From contig DATCKA010000072.1 in assembly GCA_036562495.1 (NCBI GenBank), positions 10,057 through 74,056 of the forward strand: DNA of 64,000 nt, given 5' to 3'. This DNA is from Geochorda sp036562495 (lineage in GTDB: Bacteria > Bacillota > Limnochordia > Limnochordales > Geochordaceae). Below the pieces are notes generated by a model that did not search any database, had not been told where the DNA came from, and saw nothing but the letters and a program-made list of their open reading frames with translations. Below, piece after piece: positions 1 through 8,264 of this stretch (its first letter is position 1; every line of letters starts with the position of its first letter). The position numbers and the translations under genes are program-made.

Positions 1-1302
1 GGCGACGGCTGGCGGATCGAGCGGCCGCGGCAGGTACCGGCCAGTTCGTCGGCTGTCGAATCGCTGTTGCAGGCCCTGGCGCCCCTCGAGGCGCGCCGCG
101 TCATCGCATCCGGGCAGGCCGACGGGGAGGGTGGCGACGGCCAAGTGGATCCGGCCGCCTTCGGGCTCGCTCCTCCTCGGGCGGTGTTGACGCTGACGAT
201 GGCCGACGGGTCGACCCGTCGCCTGCGGGTCGGCGACCAGACCCCGGTCTCTCAGGGCCTGCCCGCCTACTACGCTCAGGACGAGCGCGGAAGCGCCATC
301 TACACCATCGATGCCTTCGTCGCCGAGCGGATCACGGGCTCCTGGGAGAGCTTCCGCGAGCGTCGGTTGGTGCCGTTGGAGGTCGACGACGTCCGGCGGG
401 TGCGGATCCGGCGGGACGGCGTGACGCTGGAGGCCCGGCGCGACCCCCAGGCCCCGGTGGCCGAGAGGCGGTGGCGGCTGACGGCTCCCTTGGAGGCGCC
501 CGGAGATACGCAGGCCATCGAAAGCGTGTTGCGAGATCTCGAGTTCGCCCGGATCAGTCGCTTCGTCGACGACGAGCCGTCGGCGGACTCGCTGGCTCGC
601 TGGGGACTCGCCTCGCCTCGAGCGGTCATCGAGGTGGAGTACGTGACGTCGGACGACGGCGAGACCACCGCGACGGCTGTCGTGATGGTGGGCAACGAGG
701 CCGATGAGGGCGGTCGCTACGTCAAGCTCGCCGGTAGTCCCTCCGTGTACACCCTGCCCCAGTCGGACCTGCGGGCCGCCTTGGAGGCGGATGCCGATGC
801 CTGGGTCCGGCACCGGGTGCTGGGGCTGGCCCGGTCGGAGATCCAGCGGATCTCCATCGGCATGGAGGGTCGCCCGGGCCCGTACACGCTGGAGCGAGAC
901 CACCAGGGATGGAAACTGATGCCCCAGGGCCAGACGCTGGAGACGAGCGAGGTCGAGTCGTGGCTGGACTCGCTGTGGCGGCTGCAGGCCCAGGGCGTCG
1001 CCGCGGTGGGGAGGGGGGCCCAACCTCCCCAGAGAAGTACGGGAAACCAGGCCACGCTCATCGAGCTGATGGTCGCGGGCCATGACGGCGTCCCCGTGAC
1101 CCGCCTGGTGATCCCGGTGCCCTTGCAGGCGGCGGCCGGGGACGAGGGCGGTGTGGCCCTGCGAAAGGTATACGTGGAGCAGGCCCAGGATCGACTGGTC
1201 TACGAGGTCGCAGACGACGCGCTGAGGGGAATCGAGGGCGTCATCGCAAAATGGATGGCACCCGAGCAGGGAGCCGGCTCGTCGCCCTCCGCCAGTCGCT
1301 GA
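1..1302 (+). CDS. DUF4340-domain protein, 5' end outside window
   Basis: The frame is open from base 1, so the start lies upstream; 433 residues are visible. The protein shows at least three copies of the DUF4340 pattern: a W-x-I/L core followed by a proline and then a leucine-rich helix (GDGWRIERP at residues 2-10, WRLTAP near 158, WKLMPQ near 300). DUF4340 proteins are usually exported and encoded next to GldG-type ABC-2 components, so an ABC transporter may lie just upstream (inference). No membrane segment is visible in this part. The stop TGA lies 52 bases inside the next gene. Family call is good; cellular role is unknown. Confidence 0.85.
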   Translation, partial: GDGWRIERPRQVPASSSAVESLLQALAPLEARRVIASGQADGEGGDGQVDPAAFGLAPPRAVLTLTMADGSTRRLRVGDQTPVSQGLPAYYAQDERGSAIYTIDAFVAERITGSWESFRERRLVPLEVDDVRRVRIRRDGVTLEARRDPQAPVAERRWRLTAPLEAPGDTQAIESVLRDLEFARISRFVDDEPSADSLARWGLASPRAVIEVEYVTSDDGETTATAVVMVGNEADEGGRYVKLAGSPSVYTLPQSDLRAALEADADAWVRHRVLGLARSEIQRISIGMEGRPGPYTLERDHQGWKLMPQGQTLETSEVESWLDSLWRLQAQGVAAVGRGAQPPQRSTGNQATLIELMVAGHDGVPVTRLVIPVPLQAAAGDEGGVALRKVYVEQAQDRLVYEVADDALRGIEGVIAKWMAPEQGAGSSPSASR

Positions 1303-2483
1303 GCAAGGTCGTCCTGCCGTTGCGGGCCGTGCCCGCATGGCGGGACCTGCAGCCGGCGGAGGTACTGATGCTGACGGCCACCTACGGGCAGGGACACATC
1401 CAGGCCGCCCGAGCCCTGGCGGAGGCCATGGCGGCGGTGCGTCCCGGCATCCGGACGGCCAGCATCGACTTCTTCGACCTGATCAACCCGGTCTTCAATG
1501 CCGCCACTCGCCTCGCCTACATCTACTCGGTGCGCAAGGCGCCGGTGCTGTGGCGGGAGTTTTACGAGCGCACGGCGCGCATCGATCCCGACTCCTTCCT
1601 GCAGCAGCGGCTGTACCACCTGGGAGAGTCGGCGCTGCGCCGCACCATCGAGGCGACACAGGCCCGAGTCGTGGTCTCCACGCACCCGACGCCGGGCGGC
1701 GTGGTGGCGGAGCTCCATCGCGACGGCAAGCTGTGGCCCGAGCCCGCGTTGACGGTGACGGTCATCACCGACTACGTGCTCCACAGCCAGTGGGTGCATC
1801 CCTCGACGGGCCTCTACCTGGCGTCGTGCCAGGACGTCGCCGACGAGCTGATCGAGCGGGGCATCCCGGCCAGCCGGATCGAGGTGACGGGCATCCCCAT
1901 CCGGTCCGGGTTTAGGACGCCCGTCGAGCGGGAGGCGGCTCGAGCCCGTTGGGGTCTGGATGCGGAGCGGCCCGTCGTGGTGATGCTGATCGGGGCTCAC
2001 GGGATGATGCGGGGCGCGGTCGAGGCGTGCCGCCGGCTGGCGCGGCTGGCGGAGCCGCTCCAGTTGGTGGTCGTGGCCGGCTTCGACCGCCACCTGCAGG
2101 CCACCCTGGAGGCAGAGCTGGCCGGCTCCCCGCACCCGGTGCAGGTGCTGGGCTTCGTCGAAGACGTGCCGGCGCTGATGGCGGCCAGTGACGTGCTGGT
2201 GACCAAGGCGGGCGGGCTGACGGTGTCGGAGGCCCTGGCCATGGGCACGTGCACCGTCGTCTACTCGCCCATCCCCGGCCAGGAGGAGGGCAACGCGGCA
2301 TACCTGCGACGACACGATGCCGCGGAGGTGGCAGGTTCGCCCACGGAGCTGGCCTCGATCGTCGAGGAGCTGCTGCGGACACCCGAGCGCCGGCGCCAGC
2401 TGGCGGAGCGGGCCCGCCGGTTGGGCCGACCCGATGCCGCCATGAAGGCGGCCTCGCTGATCCTGGAGCGCGGCCTGCCGTGA
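1251..2483 (+). CDS. MurG/MGDG synthase-like glycosyltransferase
   Basis: 410 residues with a GT-B fold layout. The N-terminal MGDG_synth-type domain has TATYGQGHIQAARALAEAM near residues 40-60. The C-terminal Glyco_tran_28 domain has GFVEDVPALMAASDVLVTK followed by AGGLTVSEALAMG and PIPGQEEGN, the nucleotide-sugar binding region. The family moves a hexose from a UDP- or GDP-sugar to diacylglycerol or a lipid-linked acceptor at the inner membrane face. The ATG at 1251 is preceded by GAGGG at 1234-1238; GTG at 1329 is an alternative start. It overlaps the upstream gene by 52 bases and is coupled by GTGA to the deacetylase. A role in envelope glycolipid is likely; the exact acceptor is unknown. 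Confidence 0.85.
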   Translation: MDGTRAGSRLVALRQSLSKVVLPLRAVPAWRDLQPAEVLMLTATYGQGHIQAARALAEAMAAVRPGIRTASIDFFDLINPVFNAATRLAYIYSVRKAPVLWREFYERTARIDPDSFLQQRLYHLGESALRRTIEATQARVVVSTHPTPGGVVAELHRDGKLWPEPALTVTVITDYVLHSQWVHPSTGLYLASCQDVADELIERGIPASRIEVTGIPIRSGFRTPVEREAARARWGLDAERPVVVMLIGAHGMMRGAVEACRRLARLAEPLQLVVVAGFDRHLQATLEAELAGSPHPVQVLGFVEDVPALMAASDVLVTKAGGLTVSEALAMGTCTVVYSPIPGQEEGNAAYLRRHDAAEVAGSPTELASIVEELLRTPERRRQLAERARRLGRPDAAMKAASLILERGLP

Positions 2484-3256
2484 GTGGTGCCGGTCTCCTG
2501 ATGGGCGTGGCGGGCGCCTGGACGGCGCTGGCCGCCTTGTCGTACACCGTGGGCGCCGACGTCTGGTATCGCGGGCTGGGGCACGGCGTCATCCGGGAGG
2601 GGCCGGGGGACGGAGAGCAGCTCGCGCTCACCTTCGACGACGGGCCCGACCCCGTCTGGACGGAGCGCATCGCCTCCGTCCTGGAGGAGTTCGGGGCTCG
2701 GGGCACCTTCTTCGTGCTGGCGTCGAGCGCCCGCCGCCATCCCGCCGTGTTGCGCCGCTTGCTGGACGGTGGCCACGAGGTCGCCCTGCATGGGTACGAC
2801 CACCGTCCGCTGTGGCTGACGGGGCCCCGTGAGAGCTGCCGGCGACTCCTGGAGGCCGTCGCCGTGCTGGAGGGCATCCTGGACGGCCAGCGGCCGCGCT
2901 ATTACCGTCCCCCGTGGGGGCACTTCAACCTGGCGGCGGCCCGCTGCGCCCGGGAGTTGGGGTTGCGGCTGGTGCTGTGGTCGCACGCCCCTCCCGACTG
3001 GCGAGCGAGGACGACTCCTGGAGCGCTGGTCCGGCACCTGCGAGAGGCTCTGCGGCCCGGCGCCATCGTGGACCTGCACGACGCCGGCCCCCGCGACCGT
3101 CCCCGTGCGCTGGCAGAGGCGCTACCCGAGGCGCTGGCGTTCGGCCAGAGCCGGGGGCTGCGATTCGTCACCCTCTCCCATCTCTTGCACGACGATGGCG
3201 AGACGCCGCAGCACCGGGCCGACCGCACCCGGCCAGGGGAGGCCACCCGCCCGTGA
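2480..3256 (+). CDS. Polysaccharide deacetylase (NodB-type, CE4)
   Basis: 258 residues beginning at a GTG whose last two bases form the upstream TGA (GTGA overlap); ATG at 2501 is the alternative. An N-terminal hydrophobic stretch (residues 5-22) is probably a signal anchor. The NodB motifs are intact: LTFDDGPDP (catalytic and metal Asp), HGYDH (metal His pair) and YYRPPWG (catalytic groove). The C-terminal IVDLHDAG carries the last catalytic His. Enzymes of this family remove N-acetyl groups from peptidoglycan or other amino-sugar polymers in a metal-dependent way outside the membrane. Its position between a glycosyltransferase and a YkoP-like gene suggests modification of a cell-surface glycan. 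Substrate unknown. Confidence 0.88.
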   Translation: MSGAGLLMGVAGAWTALAALSYTVGADVWYRGLGHGVIREGPGDGEQLALTFDDGPDPVWTERIASVLEEFGARGTFFVLASSARRHPAVLRRLLDGGHEVALHGYDHRPLWLTGPRESCRRLLEAVAVLEGILDGQRPRYYRPPWGHFNLAAARCARELGLRLVLWSHAPPDWRARTTPGALVRHLREALRPGAIVDLHDAGPRDRPRALAEALPEALAFGQSRGLRFVTLSHLLHDDGETPQHRADRTRPGEATRP

Positions 3257-3945
3257 GCCGGCCGACCCACGCGCCCGCTCGGAGGGTGCGGAGCCGATGG
3301 CGGCGCCTGGTGGCGTGGCTTTGGTCCGGGTGGGAGTGGGCTTTCAGCAAGCTCTTTCGGCTCTACCAGGTGCCGGGGGCTGGCGACGGGGTGCTGCGCT
3401 TCGGCTTCCGCCGGTGGCGGGGCCCGGCCGTCCGGCTCGGAGACGGCACCGTGGTACGGCGGGGCGACTGGGTGGCCGAGGTGCACATCGTCAGCCCACA
3501 GGTGCTGGCCCGAGGGGACGTGGCCGGCACGTCCCTGACGCGGCTGGTCTTCGTCCTCAGTGCGCAGATGCGCTCGGCGCTGCAGGCTCTGGCACGTGAG
3601 ATCGAGTCGGGCCGCCTGAAGGTGCCTATCGTCGCCCTGTACGGCAAGACGCTGCTCCACCGGGGGGCGGCGAGGCTGGGCTTCGAGGTGCACGATCTGC
3701 CTGCCGGGCTCGGCTCGCGGCTGCTGGCGGCCTACGAGCGCTGGCTGGTGGCACTGTACCACCCGCTGGCCCCCGGTGCGGGGGCGATGGGGGAGCGGGT
3801 CAAGATGGTCTGGCTCTCCACGGGGGCCTTGCTTCGGCGCTTCGGCGAGGCAGCGCCGACCATGGGCGCACGAGCCGGGGCGCAAGTGGAGGGGCCTGCG
3901 TGGTATACTGCGCCAGGCGATCCAGGGGAGGGCGCACAGACGTGA
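3253..3945 (+). CDS. YkoP-like protein of glycan-modification operons
   Basis: 230 residues starting at GTG 3253, again in a GTGA overlap with the previous stop. The N-terminus is very basic; a core of about 150 residues follows with GDWVAEVHI, VPIVALYGKTLLHRGAARLG and FEVHDLP. This pattern resembles the Bacillus YkoP family, found beside MurG-like glycosyltransferases. There is no convincing transmembrane helix or catalytic motif. The last ~40 residues are low-complexity and may be poorly conserved. Operon context with the glycosyltransferase and deacetylase supports an envelope role. The family name is from memory of the motif pattern, so assignment is moderate. Confidence 0.6.
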   Translation: MSRPTHAPARRVRSRWRRLVAWLWSGWEWAFSKLFRLYQVPGAGDGVLRFGFRRWRGPAVRLGDGTVVRRGDWVAEVHIVSPQVLARGDVAGTSLTRLVFVLSAQMRSALQALAREIESGRLKVPIVALYGKTLLHRGAARLGFEVHDLPAGLGSRLLAAYERWLVALYHPLAPGAGAMGERVKMVWLSTGALLRRFGEAAPTMGARAGAQVEGPAWYTAPGDPGEGAQT

Positions 3946-4301
3946 TCACCCTGACGGCAGAGGCGGCGACCCAGTTGCGGAGGCTCCTGGCGGAGAAGAA
4001 CCGGCCGGGGCTCTTCTTGCGGCTCTTCGTCCAGCCCGGGGGCTGCCGGGGCTTCTCGTACGGCATGGCATTCGACGACCAGATGCGAGACGACGACGTG
4101 GTCGTCGAGCACGAGGGCGTGCGCATCGCGGTGGACCCGTTGAGCGCCAGGCTGCTGGAGGGCGCCAGGGTCGACTACACCGATGCGCTGATGGGCGGCG
4201 GCTTCACCATCACCAACCCCAACGCCGTCTCCACCTGTGGCTGCGGCCGCTCGTTCAAGACCCGCGGGGCCCGGGGCGAGCCCCAGTCCTGCTGTCACTG
4301 A
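3942..4301 (+). CDS. IscA/ErpA/HesB-type iron-sulfur carrier protein
   Basis: 119 residues from GTG 3942, which shares GTGA with the upstream stop and has GGGGAGGG about ten bases ahead. The A-type carrier fold is clear: MITLTAEAATQLRRLL at the N-terminus, GGCRGFSYG with the first ligand Cys near residue 36, and CGCG near residue 100 with the other two. These three cysteines bind a transient Fe-S cluster or iron for delivery to apo-proteins. A further CC pair sits in the tail (QSCCH). The next gene encodes an oxidoreductase of a ferredoxin-dependent class, so demand for Fe-S clusters fits the context. Length is normal for the family. Confidence 0.92.
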   Translation: MITLTAEAATQLRRLLAEKNRPGLFLRLFVQPGGCRGFSYGMAFDDQMRDDDVVVEHEGVRIAVDPLSARLLEGARVDYTDALMGGGFTITNPNAVSTCGCGRSFKTRGARGEPQSCCH

Positions 4302-4381
4302 AGGGCCTATCCAAGCCGACACCGAGCGCCACGCGTCGGGACAATCCTCGACGACCCCCCATGTATACAGGAGGCGGCCCT

Positions 4382-4409
4382 TTCGCTGCTAGCGAAGCGG
4401 TGTTATAAT
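4382..4409 (+). promoter_or_regulatory. Promoter with palindrome ahead of the 2-oxoacid oxidoreductase operon
   Basis: A perfect -10 box TATAAT lies at 4404-4409 with an extended TG two bases ahead (4401-4402). The -35 region is poor. A palindrome TTCGCTGCTAGCGAA (4382-4396, 6-base arms, 3-base centre) sits where the -35 box would be, a typical place for an activator or repressor. Predicted transcription start near 4416 fits a leader of about 50 bases before GTG 4469. Confidence 0.6.
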
Positions 4410-4468
4410 GCATCGGAACGTTGAAGGGATGGAAACTGCCTCAACACACGTACCCGGGGGGAGTGCCC

Positions 4469-6250
4469 GTGTCGGCAACGGAGCTGACGCTGAAGCTGGC
4501 CGGTGAGGCTGGCCAAGGCGTCGAGTCGAGTGGAGCGGGCTTCGCCCGGGCGCTGCACCGCGCCGGGCTGCACGTCTTCACCTGGTCCGACTACATGTCC
4601 CGCATCCGCGGGGGCCACAACTCCTTTGCCATCCGAGTCAGCGCGAAGGGGCCCGTGGCGGCTCCGACGGACCGCGTACACCTGCTGGTGGCCTTCGACG
4701 AGGCCAGTGTCGACGCACACCTTTCCGAGATGGAGCCGGGTGGCGTCTTCCTGTTGGACGAGCCCCTGGCCAAGCTGGCGCCCAAGGTGGAGTCCGGCGG
4801 TGTCCAGGCGCTGATCGCACCCTTCACCCGCGTCGCCGAGGAGGCGGGCGGCAACAAGGTGATGGCCAACACCGCGGCGCTCGGCATGGTCGCGGCCCTC
4901 ATCGGCGTCGGGCTCGAGACCATCGAACAGGTGATCCAGGAGAACTTCGGGCGTCGCAAGGGCTCGGGCGTGGCCGAGGCCAACTTGAAGGTCGCCCATG
5001 CCGGCTACGCCTTCGCCAAGGAGAACTGGCAGGGGCGGTTCCGCTGGCCCCTCCCGCCGACCCGGGTCGACGGACGCCGCGCGATCCTCATCAACGGCAA
5101 CCAGGCGTTGGGTCTGGGAGCGCTGGCGGCGGGCTGCCGCTTCATCGCTGCCTACCCCATGACGCCGGCGTCGTCGATCTACGAGTGGCTGACGGCCCAG
5201 GCCAACCGTTACGGAGTCGTCTCCAAGCAAGCCGAGGATGAGATCGCAGCCATCGCCATGGCCATCGGGGCCGGCTATGCGGGCGTCCGAGCCATGACGG
5301 CCACGTCCGGCGGCGGCTTCTCGCTGATGGTGGAGGCGCTGGGCCTGGCCGGCATGGCGGAGGTGCCCGTGGTGGTGATGCTGGCCCAGCGGCCCGGCCC
5401 CTCGACGGGCATGCCGACCCGCACGGGCCAGGGCGATCTCCTCTTCTCGATGCACGCCTCCCACGGCGAGTTCCCGCGGATCATCCTGGCGCCGGGCTCG
5501 CAGGAGGAGTGCTTCGAGGCGAGCGTACGGGCCTTCAACCTGGCCGAGCGCTATCAGTGCCCGGTCATCGTGCTGACCGACGGCTTCTTGGCCAACAGCT
5601 TCAAGACCTCGCCCGAGGCCAGCTTCGACATCACCGGCGTGGTCATCGATCGCGGCGAGTGGCTGTCGGCCGAGGAGCTCAAGTCGCTCGAAGGGCCCTA
5701 CGCCCGCTACAAGCTGACGCCGTCGGGCATCTCGCCTCGCGCCCTGGTGGGACTCCCCGGCGCGGTGCAGATGGCCTGCTCCGACGAGCACACCGAGCTG
5801 GGGCACTTCGAGGACGAAGATGCCGACAACCGAATCGCCCAGCAGTCCAAGCGGATGCGCAAGCTGGAGGCGGCCCGGGCCGAGATGCGGCCGCCGGAGC
5901 GCTACGGCCCCGAGGATGCCGAGATGACCCTGGTGGGCTGGGGGTCGTCCAAGGGCGCGCTGTACGAGGCCGTCGACCGCCTGCTGGCGGAGGGCGTCTC
6001 GGCCAACGCGCTGCACTTCGTCGACATCTATCCGTTCCCCCAGGCGGCCGTGCAGGCCATCGAGGCGGTGCGCTACATGGTCGTCGTGGAAGGCAACTAC
6101 ACGGGGCAGTTCGCCCGGCTGCTGCGCGCAGAGACAGGGCGCAAGGCCGACGAGATCATCACTCGCGACGACGGGCGCCCCATCACGCCTGGCTACATCC
6201 TGTCTCGCTTGGAGAGGGTGGCCGTCCATGCTGGACGCGAAGCTGTATAA
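4469..6250 (+). CDS. 2-oxoacid:ferredoxin oxidoreductase, fused gamma-alpha subunit
   Basis: 593 residues. Residues 1-190 form the gamma domain (GEAGQGVESSGAGFARAL, then TWSDYMSRIRGGHNSF); the rest is the alpha subunit with NGNQALGLGALAAGC and AAYPMTPASSIYEWL, followed by the pyrimidine-binding and C-terminal domains. With the beta subunit it oxidatively decarboxylates 2-oxoacids (2-oxoglutarate or pyruvate class) to acyl-CoA with ferredoxin reduction, or runs in reverse. GTG 4469 is chosen because GGGGGGAG (4456-4463) precedes it at correct spacing; TTG 4421 lies only about five bases after the predicted transcription start and lacks a ribosome site. The beta gene overlaps by 23 bases. Substrate cannot be settled from motifs. 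Confidence 0.9.
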   Translation: MSATELTLKLAGEAGQGVESSGAGFARALHRAGLHVFTWSDYMSRIRGGHNSFAIRVSAKGPVAAPTDRVHLLVAFDEASVDAHLSEMEPGGVFLLDEPLAKLAPKVESGGVQALIAPFTRVAEEAGGNKVMANTAALGMVAALIGVGLETIEQVIQENFGRRKGSGVAEANLKVAHAGYAFAKENWQGRFRWPLPPTRVDGRRAILINGNQALGLGALAAGCRFIAAYPMTPASSIYEWLTAQANRYGVVSKQAEDEIAAIAMAIGAGYAGVRAMTATSGGGFSLMVEALGLAGMAEVPVVVMLAQRPGPSTGMPTRTGQGDLLFSMHASHGEFPRIILAPGSQEECFEASVRAFNLAERYQCPVIVLTDGFLANSFKTSPEASFDITGVVIDRGEWLSAEELKSLEGPYARYKLTPSGISPRALVGLPGAVQMACSDEHTELGHFEDEDADNRIAQQSKRMRKLEAARAEMRPPERYGPEDAEMTLVGWGSSKGALYEAVDRLLAEGVSANALHFVDIYPFPQAAVQAIEAVRYMVVVEGNYTGQFARLLRAETGRKADEIITRDDGRPITPGYILSRLERVAVHAGREAV

Positions 6251-7100
6251 CAGCCCGGTCCGCCCGACCTGGTGCCCGGGCTGCGGCGACTACGGCATCC
6301 TCAATGCGGTGAAGCAGGCTCTGGCCGAGCTGGAGATCTACCCGCACGAGGTGGTCTTCGTCTCGGGCATCGGTTGCGGCAGCAAGCTGCCGGACTACAT
6401 TCACGCCAACGGCTTCACCACGTTGCACGGGCGGGCGTTGCCGGTGGCGCAGGGCATCAAGCTGGCCAACCCCAAGCTGCACGTCATCGCCATCACCGGA
6501 GACGGCGACGGCTACGGCATCGGCGGCAACCACTTCCTGCACGCGCTGCGCCGCAACCCCAACATCACCCACATCGTCGAGAACAACATGGTCTACGGCC
6601 TCACCAAGGGGCAGACGGCACCGACGTCGCAGCGTGGATTCGTCAGCAGCACGACGCCGGACGGCTCCATCGAGAAGGCCGTCAACCCCCTCGCCCTGGC
6701 CATCGCCGGCGGCGCGACCTTCGTGGCTCGTGGCTTCTCGGGCAACCCCAAGCACCTGGCCAAGCTCATCGCCCGGGCCATCCGACACGAGGGATACGCC
6801 CTGGTCGACGTGCTCCAGCCGTGCGTCATCTTCAACCGCATCAACACCTACGATTGGTATCGTGACCGGGTCTACCTGCTCGACGACGACCCGTCGTACG
6901 ACCCGTCCAACTACGACGCGGCCTGGCAGAAGGCGCACGAATGGGGCGACCGCATCCCGCTAGGGGTCATCTACGAGGTGAAGGGCGAGCCGTCGTACGA
7001 GGCGCAGGTGCCGGCGCTCAAGGATGGGCCCATCGCCACACAGGAGCTGCGACCCATGAGCCCGGAGCAGGCGGAGAGCCTGCTGGCGCAGTTCCGCTAG
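6228..7100 (+). CDS. 2-oxoacid:ferredoxin oxidoreductase, beta subunit (TPP-binding)
   Basis: 290 residues. The N-terminal WCPGCGDYGI supplies two of the [4Fe-4S] cysteines and GIGCGSKLPDY a third. The TPP/Mg2+ site is ITGDGDGYGIGGNHF followed by NNMVYGLTKGQTAPTS. The KorB/PorB-like length and motif order are normal. It overlaps the alpha-gamma gene by 23 bases, with a GAGAGG ribosome site inside that gene. No dedicated ferredoxin subunit is encoded next to it, unlike the four-gene system at 17643-20380, so an external ferredoxin is expected. A hairpin 30 bases after the stop probably ends the operon. Confidence 0.92.
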   Translation: MLDAKLYNSPVRPTWCPGCGDYGILNAVKQALAELEIYPHEVVFVSGIGCGSKLPDYIHANGFTTLHGRALPVAQGIKLANPKLHVIAITGDGDGYGIGGNHFLHALRRNPNITHIVENNMVYGLTKGQTAPTSQRGFVSSTTPDGSIEKAVNPLALAIAGGATFVARGFSGNPKHLAKLIARAIRHEGYALVDVLQPCVIFNRINTYDWYRDRVYLLDDDPSYDPSNYDAAWQKAHEWGDRIPLGVIYEVKGEPSYEAQVPALKDGPIATQELRPMSPEQAESLLAQFR

Positions 7101-7128
7101 ACGAGTCCCACGTCCCCCAACACCGGCA

Positions 7129-7165
7129 CGAACGGGGTCGGCCTCCCGAGGGCCGGCCCCGTTCG
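7129..7165 (+). terminator. Strong GC hairpin after the oxidoreductase operon
   Basis: Inverted repeat with 15-base arms (7129-7143 and 7151-7165, core AACGGGGTCGGCC / GGCCGGCCCCGTT, one G-T pair) and a 7-base loop. It lies 28 bases after the beta-subunit stop. No U-tract follows, so termination would be non-canonical or the hairpin protects the 3' end. Confidence 0.5.
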
Positions 7166-7244
7166 CGTCCGTGGGCATAACGCCGGGCCCGTCTCCATAG
7201 CCATGACCCAGAGGTCGTCCAGCCCCACGGAGGGGAGGGGCCAC

Positions 7245-8264
7245 TTGCGCCCGCGGGGGTGCCTGAGGCTAAGGGCGGCCATCGTCGCCACCGTGCTGGC
7301 GGTAGAGGCATGGACGGCCACGGCGGCCGGAGCGGCGACGGGTCGGGCAGCGACCGGGTCGATCGTGGGAGTCTGCGCCGAGGAGGAGACCCTGGGCGCG
7401 CCGGGTCGCTCCGATCCGCCCGACGCCGTGCGGGAACTGCAGCTGGGGCTGCGCCTGTTGGGACGACTTGCTCCCCCCATCACCGGCATCTATGACGAGC
7501 GGACCCGGGAGGCGGTTCGACGCTTCCAGGCAGAGCAGGGGCTGGTGCCGGACGGGGTGGTGGGACCCCGGACGTGGGAGGCGCTGGCCAAGGCCTACGA
7601 GCAGGAGGTCGCCGGACTGGCCACGATGCAACGGACGCCGCCAGGGTCTGCGACCGGCGCCCGACGGCTGCCCTCCCACCCGGAACGGCAGCCGGGCGGC
7701 TACTGGATCGTCGTGGACACGACGGTCATGGAGCTGACGCTCTACCGGGGCGACCAGGTCGTACATCGCTGGCCGGTCGCGGTGGGCAAGCCGTCCACCG
7801 TCACCCCCGTGGGCGAGTGGCGGGTCGTCCGCAAGGACCGCGACTGGGGCGGCGGCTTCGGCACGCGCTGGCTGGGCCTCGACGTCCCCTGGGGGATGTA
7901 CGGCATCCACGGCACCAACAAGCCCTGGTCCATCGGCACCCGGGCCAGCGGCGGCTGCATCCGCATGTTCAACGACCACGTCGAGCGGCTCTGGGACATG
8001 GTCTCCGAGGGGACGCCGGTCACCATCGTGGGGGTGCTGCCCGAGGCCACGTGGGACAGCCCCATCCCGGCGGGTGCCTCGGGCTGGAACGTCCCCATCC
8101 TGCAATGGGCCCTGCGCGGCCAGGGGTTCGACGCCGGGAGGGCCGATGGCAGGATGGGCCCCCAGACCATGCAGGCCATCGCGGAGGCCGAGCGCCAGTG
8201 GGCGCTGCCGCCCGTGGCGGCGGCGACGCCGGATCTGTTTAGAGCCCTGGGTCTGAAGAGGTAG
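7245..8264 (+). CDS. L,D-transpeptidase with peptidoglycan-binding domains
   Basis: 339 residues. Order: signal sequence (RLRAAIVATVLAVEA), a PG_binding_1 repeat (AVRELQLGLRLLG then AVRRFQAEQGL), the YkuD catalytic domain with HGTNKPWSIGTRASGGC (catalytic His and Cys), and a second PG-binding-like helix bundle at the C-terminus. It forms 3-3 peptide cross-links in peptidoglycan, or attaches proteins to it, outside the membrane. TTG 7245 is chosen because AGGGGAGGGG (7231-7240) precedes it; ATG 7203, 14 codons upstream, has no ribosome site. A close paralogue with the same domain order lies at the right end of the window on the other strand. Confidence 0.9.
   Translation: MRPRGCLRLRAAIVATVLAVEAWTATAAGAATGRAATGSIVGVCAEEETLGAPGRSDPPDAVRELQLGLRLLGRLAPPITGIYDERTREAVRRFQAEQGLVPDGVVGPRTWEALAKAYEQEVAGLATMQRTPPGSATGARRLPSHPERQPGGYWIVVDTTVMELTLYRGDQVVHRWPVAVGKPSTVTPVGEWRVVRKDRDWGGGFGTRWLGLDVPWGMYGIHGTNKPWSIGTRASGGCIRMFNDHVERLWDMVSEGTPVTIVGVLPEATWDSPIPAGASGWNVPILQWALRGQGFDAGRADGRMGPQTMQAIAEAERQWALPPVAAATPDLFRALGLKR

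Noticed and set aside
4421..4468. N-terminal extension of the oxidoreductase alpha-gamma subunit from TTG 4421
   Set aside because: Lies about five bases after the predicted transcription start and has no ribosome site; GTG 4469 has a strong one.
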